A stretch of DNA of 64,000 nt from Xylogone sp. PMI_703. Its lineage: Eukaryota > Ascomycota > Leotiomycetes. Positions within the stretch are counted from its first letter, which is position 1; every line of letters starts with the position of its first letter. Positions 9,805 to 20,800 of the stretch are shown here, piece by piece. The stretch spans positions 3,720,001-3,784,000 of the forward strand of contig JAJTUQ010000005.1 in assembly GCA_021399445.1 (NCBI GenBank), given 5' to 3'. The notes beneath the pieces were generated by a model, which saw only the letters and a list, made by a program, of their open reading frames with translations, did not search any database and was not told where the DNA came from. Made by a program: the position numbers and the translations under genes.

Positions 9805-11887
9805 TCATATGATGACTCCTTCTATACCGTTCCTTAGACTTTCAACTACAGAATTTTCATCGGTTGTGTTAAGCAAAGGATTCTTCGACTTATTACCCCC
9901 ATATTTCTTCGTTATTTCGTCTAAACACCCAGCACTGGCAGCCAGAAAGCCAAGATAAGGCCGGCTAGGCTCCAGAACTCGGCTTAAATACTCAGGGTGA
10001 AATTGGACACCCACAAACCACGGATGATCACGAAGTTCCAAGATCTCCATCCGTTCTCCCGTTTCATCTTTTCCAATGAAGTCGAGACCATGACTTGTTA
10101 AGGTCTCGACATAGGAAGGATTTACCTCGTAGCGATGGCGATGGCGCTCGGAAATTGTTAGATTAGGAGAGGCAGAGGACCCATATAGGGCCCGGAGTTT
10201 GCTCCATTCACTCCCAGGCTGGAAAATCGTGTGTCTTGCACCTAGACGCATTGTGCCTCCTAGCGAGGCACGATCAATTTCGGGCATAAATATTATCACC
10301 GGTTCTGATGTGCCTTCCTCAAATTCCATCGAACTAGCTTTTGGAATATCGCATATATTGCGGGCGGCTTCCAAGACCGCAATTTGGAAGCCTCAATCTC
10401 GATGTCAGTACTTGAAACTTCAGGATAGAAAGGGATGTGTATGCTCGTAGCCTGGATAGCTAAGACACAAATAGTAGAGTTTTTGAGAAACGATTTTCTC
10501 CGTGATGTTACTCACCCAAACATATCCCGAGGTAGGGAACTCTTTTTGTTCTGGCCCATTTCGCCGCTGCAATCATTCCTTCGCTCCCTCTATGACCGAA
10601 ACCACCTGGGACTAGGATTCCTGCTGCCGTCCGCACCACTTGCCAGGCCTTTTCGTAGTCCAGTGGATTCGAGGTCCGAGTTTCTTCCTCTAGATGGGAT
10701 GAATCAACCAGAGTCAATTCTAGCTTGCGATGGCAGGCCATAGCACAGTGCTCTAAGGACTTGACCACAGAAAGGTAAGAGTCCAAGAAGCTGGTATATT
10801 TCCCGACCAGAACAATATTCACGCTCTCGATCATGCCGGGTTGCGGCAATGTCAGAACTTTCCATGCATCCCACGTCCTCCGGCCTTTCTCAACCATTTC
10901 AATAGGAATCTTCAGGCTGTCAAGTCGAAGTATATTGGATAATGAGGTGAAAAGTCCTTGTTTCTCAAGCACCACAGGAACACGATATGTTGATGGTACG
11001 TCATGTACACTCACGACTTGTTCAGGCTCCACCTGGCAGAACATAGCGACTTTGTTAATAGTCGAAATCTCGAGTGGGCCCGTACACCGGCAAGCAATCT
11101 GCATAATGTCAGATAAGCTATTACTACTGAACATATTAGCTTACCAGATCAGGTTGTAGTCCCATACTCCGTACATCACGAATGGCCTGCTGCGTTGGTT
11201 TAGTCTTTTGTTCGCCGTGGATAACGGGTATTAAAGAGACGTGTATATGCAGGAAATTGTCTTTCCCGGCCTGTCTGCGAAGTTGTCTAAGAGATTCGAC
11301 AAATGGTGCACTCTCTATATCTCCCACAGTACCTCCCAGCTCGATAACACATATATCCGGTTCTTGATTTGTCTCGTCCACCGGTGTTCTCGCAACACGC
11401 TCGATCCATTCTTGTACGGCATTTGTAAGATGTGGAACTACCTGCACAGTTCGACCCAAATAGTCTCCCCTTCTCTCGCGTTCGATAACATACTTGTAAA
11501 CCTTCCCAGTAGTGATATTGTTGTCTCGGTTCAATGTGATACCTAAATATCGCTCGTAATTACCAAGATCGAGGTCAACCTCTGAGCCATCAGAAAGTAC
11601 AAATACTTCTCCATGCTCGGTAGGAGCCATGGTTCCTGCATCGACATTGAGATATGGGTCAATTTTTATCATTGTGACTTTCAACCCTGAAGTCTGGAGT
11701 AGTAGACCTGTGCTAGAAGCTCGAGGGTTGTTAGTATAATACATTGAGATCTATGATCTTCAAGATAAAGTAATACCAATTATTCCCTTTCCGATGCCGG
11801 AAATAAGACCTATGATCAATTTAAAATCAATTCATTCATATTTAAAACTACCAATGACTAACCTCCGGATACTAAGATGTATTTCAT
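9805..11887 (-). CDS. URA7: CTP synthase
   Basis: Makes CTP from UTP, ATP and glutamine, the last step of pyrimidine nucleotide synthesis, feeding RNA and phospholipids. Five exons (11887-11863, 11809-11777, 11719-11145, 11098-10516, 10391-9805) give 600 residues, close to the usual fungal length. The synthetase domain begins MKYILVSGG, with the nucleotide-binding loop GIGKGIIASSTG split by two introns, then [20 protein letters not shown] and [11 protein letters not shown]. The class I glutamine amidotransferase domain has PGGFGHRG, the nucleophile elbow GICLGFQ (Cys) and FHPEY (His and Glu of the triad). Two introns use GAG rather than YAG before the junction, which is tolerated. Cytosolic filament-forming tetramer by family knowledge. 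Confidence 0.95.
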
Positions 11888-11982
11888 TGTGACCAGAGTT
11901 GTGGTGTTCCCGAAACGATTCCTGGTCCAGTTTTTTCTTAAAAGTTAAAACTTTGATAATAATTTCAGAATCATTGCCCCGC

Positions 11983-12038
11983 ACCAAGTCTCAGGCACCA
12001 AGACTCGCACACTAAGCCTCAGGCGCAAAGACTAGTGG
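11983..12038. repeat. Degenerate 14-base tandem repeat, about four copies
   Basis: Four back-to-back units share the pattern CACYAAGNCTCNGG. They begin at 11983, 11997, 12011 and 12025, and the last is the most diverged. The block lies about 100 bases upstream of the CTP synthase start and 75 bases before tRNA-Asp. It is too short and diverged to assign to a known element. Confidence 0.6.
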
Positions 12039-12113
12039 GAGGATAACATGGCGACAATACCTGACGTTAGCTATCCGATATTTTTAATGAGTTTTTGGTG
12101 GATACATGCAAAG

Positions 12114-12218
12114 TCTTTGATGGTCTAACGGTCATGATTTCCGCTTGTCATGTTGGTGAATTTCCAAAATTCATCTGACAAAGCGCGGGAGATCGGGGTT
12201 CGACTCCCCGTCAGAGAG
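12114..12218 (+). tRNA. tD(GTC): tRNA-Asp (anticodon GTC) with a 33-base intron
   Basis: The acceptor stem TCTTTGA pairs with TCAGAGA (one G-U pair) and the discriminator is G, as in fungal tRNA-Asp. The D-loop contains ACGG. The T-stem is CGGGG/CCCCG with loop TTCGACT. The anticodon stem TCCGC/GCGGG frames TTGTCA, giving GTC. The intron after position 37 is 33 bases and contains CTGACAA, which can pair with TTGTCA in the pre-tRNA; removal leaves 72 bases. T-runs follow at about 12286. Confidence 0.9.
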
Positions 12219-12626
12219 GATATAAATAATCCTTCCTTGAGTTCACGGCCCTGGGTGGAAAACACCTAGAACCCTCAGGAGATAATTTTTTCTTTTTTGC
12301 TTCTTGACACTAATTTTTGCTGCTTTACACTTGTTCGTTCTATTTTCCAAATTGGCGATGGTGGGATGAAAAATATCTGCGGGGTTTGCTTAGTACACAA
12401 GACCTCGGGAAACTACCCCACTTGCCGGAAATGGGACGATTATCGCATATCGGTACTTGTTTTATCCCAGACTCATACTGTGAGTGCAGTGTGAAGGAAG
12501 TTCAAAATACACAGCTTGTTTTATTTTACCATAGGCTCCTTTTTTCTCATACATATCTTTTGAACCTTATATTAGGTCACCGAGATTCTTGATCAGCGAG
12601 CAAGAAACAAGTGCTATATTGTGCCA

Positions 12627-13434
12627 TTATCCATGCTCCGAGAGCCATATTGACATATCTATTTCACTAGAAGAGATATACCTCTGTTTATGTCAGATCC
12701 CCTCACGGCAATATCCTATTATGATTATCAGGCTAGCATCTCCCTCTTTATGTCAAGGAGCACCTTACCAGTTCAATCGCCGTTAACTTCTTCCGACCTT
12801 TTGTTCTGGGATCTGGAGCCTGGACAAGCTCCCCATCCACATAATACCAGCAGCCGATATCGACTTCTTTGTAATCTGTTGGTATACCGTATTTATCTTC
12901 TGAGTTCCGAATGGAGACATCGAGATCTAGCTCTGCAACTGTGCCTGCAAAAGCTTTATTGATCGCATTATGTATGATACGATTTTGAAATGAATTGATG
13001 AGCTAATCCAATTTGGTCCGGAGAAGCTTTCTATAGAGTTAACTTAATCTCAAGCAGAATCCTAGAATTTGGAAGGTTTTCTCAAGCCGGTGGAATCAGC
13101 AAAAAAGAGTGCATGTACCTTTGATCGTAATAAGTTTCTAGAGCTCGATGGATAGCAGTAACTTGTCACCCTTTCAATATTGTTGTGAAATTCATACCTT
13201 TAACTTGCGGCCGACTCTTGTTGATAATGCCTAAGTAGTCGTAGGCGTTATTATAGTCTGCTGACTGTAGTAGTTTTTTGTCCAGCAGATTATCTGCAGT
13301 GATTAAGGTAGCAGCCTTCGTATTATCAACGTTAAGTAAAGACAGACGACAACCTTCGAAAGGACGCTGGATTCATCCCTATCCAATTCATGGATCGGCG
13401 ACATCAACTGCATATTGTGGCAAAACGCAGAGGG
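12627..13434 (-). pseudogene. Unrecognised coding remnant or unannotated multi-exon gene
   Basis: The minus strand carries long protein-like frames without a start codon. One block (about 13338-13203) reads on through AYDYLGIINKSRPQVK. It continues in the same frame past a TGA into VTAIHRALETYYDQRYMHSF and further stops to about 13000. A second block in a shifted frame (about 13005-12770) has no stops and includes DYKEVDIGCWYYVDGELVQA, then DPRTKGRKKL, ending at a GTAAGG donor-like site. A third short frame ends at a stop at 12629-12627. Spliced readings are possible for parts, but phases do not close, so a decayed gene with frameshift and stop mutations is my preferred reading. No family recognised. 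Confidence 0.4.
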
Positions 13435-14106
13435 ATGAGACCAATAGATGGTCTATGGTTAGAGTAAGCTTAATTGCGCACTGTCGCTCTGAAACGCGAG
13501 AAGCAAGGATTAAGACCGATAAATGCAAGTCCTAAGAAAGGTTATCTGGCGTGTTGACGTAAAATAATATTGAGCTACTCAACTTCGATTCGCTCTTGAA
13601 GCTACCTATTTACTGTAGTTACAACACGCATGTTCACTAAACAGAAAGGCTAGAATTTGCGAGAACACACATCCTCATACAGACCTTTTAGGTCTAATTC
13701 CAATGCAGTCATCTCGGCTTTATTTCGCGACTCTCGTGACAGGGTACGTTACATACCCTTTTTGTCCAGAAGCACAGGGGGATCGGCTCCGTAACATGAA
13801 CGATTCCATGGGACATGCCCCCATCAGCTAAGGATGTTGAAGGGTACTTACTTATTCTTATCTGTCGGATAAATTCAACAGCACGCATGGAGATTGGTTG
13901 GAAGTATACCGATTACATGGGCAGTACAATATCTAGCAACACGTGTACACACCATTGATGAAGTCGAAGAATGTAGTATATCGTTGCTTCATCTCACGGC
14001 ACTGCATTATTAGCCAACACTCTAATCGGACAACACTGGGTCGACTTCCTGGTTTCCTCTCTAGCCACAATCCTTACATTTAGTGTTCGGCGTCTGTCTG
14101 TTCATC
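13435..14106. other. Intergenic, upstream of acyltransferase
   Basis: About 670 bases with no convincing gene. It is continuous with the gene-poor stretch that follows tRNA-Asp and should contain the acyltransferase promoter. Confidence 0.5.
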
Positions 14107-15650
14107 ATGGTATGGCCGTTCAGCCAGCCGCGGGTAGCGCCCGCCAAAGTCCCAACTGATACTGTCATTCCTCTGCACTATTTTGATGATACCGGTGTCA
14201 ATCGATCGATATTATTGGTCTCTACGCTGAGATTTGACGATGCGATGGATGCTGAGAAGCTACGGCATGGGCTGGTGAGGCTCATGGAGTTAGGAAATTG
14301 GAGGAAACTTGGTGCTAGAATTCGACTAAGTGTAAATCATGTTCAAGGATTATTGGAACAAACCCTAAAACTGATAAGAGATACTAGAAGTCTGGAAAGC
14401 TTGAATACCACGTTCCAGTCGCATTTGATGAAAAGCGGCCGGGTTTTAGCTACTCACATGTCAATTACGATATCAAGATAAATGACCATCCATTGGCTTC
14501 CAAGCTTCCAAAGATGACTACTTCTCCTTGTCTACAGGGCAGCCCTAAAGAATTTATGCCTCTTGCCCGCCGACCTGACGGTCCAACTCAACTTGATGAT
14601 TACCTTTACTCGGATGAGCCTCAGCTTTCCGTTCACATTGTGACATTCGAAGACGCAACTCTTGTGTCCTTAACCTGGGTACATACCCTATGGGACGCCA
14701 TGGGCAGATCGATTTTCTTCGCTGCGTGGTCCTCCGTCCTGAATGGCCAAGAAGATCAAGTGCCAGATCTCCATGGCTTCGATGAAGACCCTTTAGCCAC
14801 CTTTGGCACGACTGCCACTGAGGAATCCGTACTTGTAAAGCATGAAATCAAAGGATTCCGCTTCCTCATCATCGTTTTCCGTTTTCTCTTTGAGATGTTT
14901 TGGTATCGGGAAGAAGAAATGCGAGTAATATCCCTCCCAGCTTCATACTTCAAAAGTTTAAGGGATAATGCTACGGAAGAGTTGGCATCTCAGAATACTG
15001 ATCCTCAAAACAAACCATATCTTAGTGATGGAGACATTCTTAGTGCATGGTGGACTCGCCTAACCGTCCAGAATTCTCCTGAGATCCAGAAATCTACGAT
15101 TATCATCGGCAATGTCTTTGGATTGCGCAGTGTTCTTTCTCGAGATTTGCTTCCAGCCGGCACTGCGTATATTTCTAACGCTTGTCTAAATGTCTTTGCT
15201 ATGATGAATGCAACCACTGTCCTTACCAAGCCACTAAGCCATGTTGCCTCGCTTGTCCGCCAGTCCATTATTGAACAAGGCAGCCGTGCTCAAGCGGAGG
15301 CTTTCGCAAATTTAAGTCGCACTACTATTGCGTCTAGTGGTCATCCTCCTGTCTTTGGCGACACCAGCTCAGTTATAGTGACGATTACTAACTGGACTAG
15401 AGCCAAGTTTTTTGATATCGACTTTTCTGCTGCGGTAATCAGACCGGGAGCGGAAGAAGAAGGAAAGAGAATCAGCAGGCCTGGGAGACCCAGCTATATA
15501 CAAGCCTTTGGCTATGTAAAAACATTCTCACTGAGAGGCAATGCCGTGATTTTTGGGAAAGACGGACAGGACAACTACTGGCTGGCAGCGACTATGCGAA
15601 CCAGCTTCTGGCCCAAGGTGGAGAAAGCCCTGGCGGCGATGCAGACATAG
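14107..15650 (+). CDS. Transferase-family (trichothecene 3-O-acetyltransferase-like) acyltransferase
   Basis: CoA-dependent acyltransferase of the plant/fungal transferase family (BAHD-like), usually acylating hydroxyl groups of secondary metabolites; substrate unknown. Two exons, 14107-14331 and 14388-15650, give 495 residues. The 56-base intron has a CTGATAA branch site and joins ARIRLS to KSGKLEYHVP. The true start is the ATG at 14107 (MVWPFSQPRV); the frame extends upstream without an ATG. The catalytic HxxxD motif is HTLWD in WVHTLWDAMG, about residue 190. The C-terminal structural DFGWG motif is degenerate (DIDFSAA). The C-terminal YWLAATM resembles family ends. No pathway genes adjoin it, so it is not in an obvious cluster here. 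Whether the altered C-terminal motif permits activity is open. Confidence 0.85.
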
Positions 15651-17811
15651 GTATGGATGTGCAAAAGACTTAATCATTTTGAAGGTCTCCAAACAATTGT
15701 GGCGTGACAAGCCGTAGGAAGCGCAGCTTTTGATGTGAATTGAATGGTTATCTTCTAACCATCTTGTAACGTATATAATATCTGTATTTGGATTCTTGTT
15801 TGCAGAGTACAGTAAGAATCCGAAGAAGAAAAGAAACCTGGCAAAATACCAAAAAGGAAATTGAAGAAATGCGTGAAAAAACCAAGTGAGGCGAAAAAGG
15901 AGAGTAATTCTAATGCAATGCGTATGTGAGGCTACTTTCACATAGCAGATGGTCTTACAGTATCTTGGAATGCGATATTAGCACCTTGGTCCTTAGACGA
16001 ACCCGAAGGGGTTATTTTCGGAAGGTTAGGCCAGGTCCACAGCCGTGTTAGTTGTTGGGAGACGATCTTTGCTCCAGGGGCGATGGGGTGGGCAATGAGC
16101 GACAGTTGACAAGAGGGGAGAGGTATCTTAAGTTATCTAGAGTTAAATTACCAGGAAGTTAGCGGTGTTTGGGTGGGTGCTACCGTAGGTGCTGGGTAGG
16201 TGGGCAGGTTGGCGGGTTGGCAGGTCTGCAAGGGGCCACTGCCCAAAACACAACCCCGATCCGGTCACCGCCTCACCACAATGGCACTCTCGCCCAGCCC
16301 TCGTGCTCCCCTAGAGTCGTGTCTGAAGTCGCGGTATGTGAGTCTTGGAGTTGCATTTGCATTGGGCTGGTGAATTGGACCATCCAGCAGTGTCAATTGT
16401 CAACTGAGAAGTAGAACAGTACAGCGCTTCGCTGTATTGATTTCTCAGGTAAACAGTGTTGCCGGGCTGGACAGCAAGCTATTATTATTGTCCATAATAC
16501 AGTACCTTGGTAATAGTACGGCAATTGTTGGCTCTGGACCGGGTTCAAGGCAGGACGATAGCTCCGAGGACGGGCCAGCACGGAAGAAAAAAAGAGGAGA
16601 CCGCACACACAGATGATGGGGCGGAGCTGGGAGCTGGGAAGCTGGAGTCTAGCTCTGCTGGGGCGACCGAGGAGGGGGAAGTCTTATCGGACGCAAGCCA
16701 CAGCATCACAACATCAACAACAACCTGCGCTTGCCCGCTACAAATGTGAAGGTGAAGGTTATGGTGGAGGTTATCACCCCCAATACTGTAATAACTCTTC
16801 TAGCACTGTGCTCATATCTGGCTCTATCTATTTACTTATATACCGTATACGTCTCTATCCTATTAAGAACCCTGTGCATGGAATACTAGCATCGATTCCA
16901 AAGAGCCTCGTGGCTTGCATTACCATCGTGGAAAGCTTTCTCATGGCTGTGTGGCTACCCTGCGTATGCGTTGGGGCACTTGTCTGTACTTCCTGGTTCT
17001 TTAGCTACATGATAATACTGTGCTGCTTGCTTGCTGTCCGCCATCTCGAAGAACTGGCCACGTTCCAGTGCATAGCTCGGTGACAAGTCCTGTGTACGGA
17101 ACCACAATTTCTGCACGATTGATAATTGACCGTACCGAGCTTTGCGCCAGAAGTCCGCTACTAAACTGTACTGTATGGAGTATTCTAGCACCTGCTGTAC
17201 TTAGTGACTCTGCCATTACTTTTTTCATGCGAGAAAGCCCAGGTAGGGCATAAAGCTTCTAAAAACTTGAGCCATCTCGCCCAGTTGTCTGCGTATTTAT
17301 GCTGCAATTCCCCACCATCGGCACCACAACTTTCCCAGCCTTGCCTGATTTTTCATCTCTGCGAGACTGGCTAGGCCTGGGTACAAGCAGAGACTGGCTG
17401 GATCCCTCGATCGTGATCGCTCACAGCCAGGCGGTCGTGAAACAGCGCCCAATCGTTGCCATGGTAACCGGCCGCTACCTTGTTTACGCCATTCCCTCCA
17501 CTCACGACGGGGCCCATAACCTGCCCAAATCCGCCAATCCACTCCATATCTCCTTCCTCACCTCGTTCCTTACTGCTCGCAGTTCTATTCTTCTTCGCTG
17601 TGCTGTAGGAAGATCTGATACGAATTGCATCTTTCCGTCACCTTCACCTCTTCATTAGAGGTGTTCTTACACTTATTCCTAGGCCGGCGAAGCAACTCGC
17701 TACTTTTGCGATTGCTCCCCGCCAGTGCCAGATTCGATCCAACTACTACTTTACTTTCGGGGCTGCGTGCAGCATAAACAATAACATACACTCTTTTCAT
17801 TTTCAGCCAAG
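15651..17811. other. Long intergenic region upstream of BUD4
   Basis: 2.16 kb with only scattered short frames. It contains a G-rich stretch at about 16171-16216 (five GGG tracts) and a pyrimidine-rich segment ending TTTTCAG just before the BUD4 ATG, which suggests a 5' UTR intron. No tRNA or coding exon was found. Confidence 0.55.
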
Positions 17812-20800
17812 ATGGCATCCACTACCGAACCGGTACGTCCTTTTTTTATGTCTATTTGGCTTGTGCACAGGGGTTCATACTCGAGGAAATGAGGAGAAAG
17901 GCCACTTTCCAGCTTGCTGATAAACAAAATAGGTTCATCCTTTGCGTATTCAGAAGGGCACCCCAGCTACTTCTCCAACCAAGTCTCCTGGGCCCTCTTT
18001 GCAACGCCCACTGTCGGAACTCGGTGCAACCTCCCAGAGAAGAAATTCCCCTAGCTTTAGTCAGTCATCAAAGGTAAACTCTCAAGAATCTGCCCTTGAG
18101 GAACAGCTTAGGTTGACTCTCGATGCATAGAAGACACTCGATTCATCTCCTTTCCAGTCATCTCCATTTAACGCCTCTGAGGGAAGCTCCTCACCACGAC
18201 TCTTCTGGCAAGGCCGTGATCCAGCAACGCCAAACCGTCTTAAATCCGAGAATGAGCTCTTTCCACCTAGGGAATTTTCCCCTTCCCCAACTAGACGCTC
18301 ATCTATCGAACGGCTTCAGAAGGCCTCGCGCGTTAAGAACAGCAATATGTATGCTCGTGAGCAGAAACAGGAATATGATCCAACTTCGGTTCCTGTAATC
18401 GAGCGCCCACTAGCAAAGACAGTATATGGCCCTACGGGCATTTACGGTAGAAGTCCGTTTGCAAACCATAAAAATGAAAGTAAAGCAAATCTCACGCTTT
18501 CCTCTCCAACCAAATCCCCAATAAAGAAAGACATTCTACCGCCATCATCGCCATCACCAAGCAAGAACCAAGCCTCGCCTACTAAATCCTCTCTCTCCTC
18601 ACGCTACAATCCTAGTGCGAGTGTCAACTCACAAAGGAGTCTATATTCAGAAGATAATTCAGGCGATGAACGTCAGCTTCCTCCTGGTCGGTCCCTCCAT
18701 CGACATGCAAAGAGCGTGACCTTTGACGCTGCTCCTCCACAAGTCAATGAGTATGAGATGGTAACACCAGACATATCTTCTGTGGGCAGTGTTGGATCAC
18801 GAGAGGATAGCTACGACTCGGATGAAGATGAAGATGAGGAACTCTACCACCACCATCACCACCACCATGGCGATTCATTTGAACAAGATGATAGCTTCGA
18901 CGCATCCCTTGAGGACACGGATAAGACCCCAGTCGTTGGCCCTGATGATTGGCGTCATGCTAGCCCTGCAAATTCTCATGACATGGTGGATGAATATCTT
19001 GATGATCCTTTCGATGGACCGGAAGGTAGTCCTATGCCTGACGCGCGACCAGCGCCTCTCATGTCACGCCAGAGTCACGGTCGGACTGATTCTCTAAATT
19101 CTAACGGGGAACATCGTCCTCTTCCACCTCTCCCTGGTAAATATGTACGAAGTGGGTCGATGTCATCCATTCTTTCAGGAGGTATGGATGCGAATTCAAG
19201 AACTCCTCCCCCTCCGGCGGCCATAAGCAAATCCGATCTTCAGAGTATGAGTGGAAGTAGGATGTCGCTGGAGGAACGGCTACGCTTGATGATGATTGGG
19301 GATGACGAGAAGCCAAAAACTCCTGCCGAAGAACAGAGAGAGCGTCGCATGAGACGGGCGGGTGCTCGTGAGCGCAGTATCAGTCGAACTCCTGAACGTG
19401 AGAATAAGGCTGCTAGTGTCCATGGAGATGATGACGGCCTCGAAAGCCTCCCCGACCTGGGTACATATCAGTTGCCGCCCCGCATCTCCAGAGAATCAAT
19501 TCTACGCAAGATTAACGGTCAAAATGGATCTAGTGCTGATTCTGATTACAACTTTTCATCTCCAGTAGCTAGTTCGAGTCCCGATCGTCCTGAGCGCCCA
19601 CTACCTCTTGATCCAGATACCCCACTTCCTTCCACCGAGGTTGATCACTTGGAAGACTCAGAGGTCACTGAAGATAGCATTGCCATCAAGTCCGAGCCAG
19701 ATGATGATAATCACGTCGATGTATATGATATCCCCGAAATGTACCAAGGAGACGACTCAGCATCAAGTGTATACGACCAGGAGGAATCAGTTATTCATCA
19801 TGACATACCTATGGAAGAAGATGATGATGATGATAGTGAAGAGGAGGAGGAAGATGAGGTTGATGATGATGAGCAGGCTACTGATCAAACGCCAACTGAT
19901 GAGAAGGACGAGATTATGTCAACTGGAGATGTTGAAACGCCTCGTGCAACAAGCCCTGTCAATAATGAGCAGAAAGAGGAGCCTGTTGCCAAAGATGACG
20001 AAGCTGTGTTGCCTGATTTCGGTACCCAAGTGATCAATAATGATTTCAGCCAGACCCTACAACCGTTCGTTACTCCGTCACCACCAATCTCAGAACCTCA
20101 GGAGGAGGAAGGCGAGAAGAAGACCGAAGGAAAACGCATGAGTATGTCCGATGTCCAGGATTACCTAAAGCGGCCAGAAACCCCAGAGCAAGAAGTTGAA
20201 AAGGCATTGCCAAAGCCAGACTATGATGGAAGTGGATGGGGCCCTGAAGAAGAGGAGGAATTTGATACTGGGACACCTGATTCTGTGCTTCTCCATCCAA
20301 TTGTTCCTCCATCCCCACCAAGAGAGTCTCCAAGTATCCCAGAGCATGTTGCTACTATCAAATCTTCTGGATCAAAGCTGAAGACTCGGCCATCAGCAAC
20401 ACCAGCGGATCTCCAAGCTATGCGTGAGATCCGTCGTCAAGTCAGTGGCAGTGAGGGGCCTATACCTCCAATTCCGCAAAGACACCAAAATAGACCTTCG
20501 TTGGGTGCTGATAATGACGCCGACGATATAGGAGGAGACGGATTTGGACTAACGAGGCAGGGTAGCTTCAAGAAAAAGAGCCTGACTCTTGATATTGGTG
20601 GTGATCTGGGTCTTAGCTTGGACAAAGATTTTGACAGAGTTATTGAAGCCCAAAAGGTTGTGATCCACCCCTTCCAGTTTGACACATCTATCTTGGATAC
20701 CAACAAGGGACAAGTGTCCAATTATGGCTTCCAAAATGATTATAACACATTGGCTAACTTTGTTAACAGCGCGGATACCTCATGAGACAGAACACCAAAA

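Noticed and set aside
17297..17658. Opposing frames upstream of BUD4
   Set aside because: Both strands open over GC-rich leader DNA; neither has known motifs or splice support.
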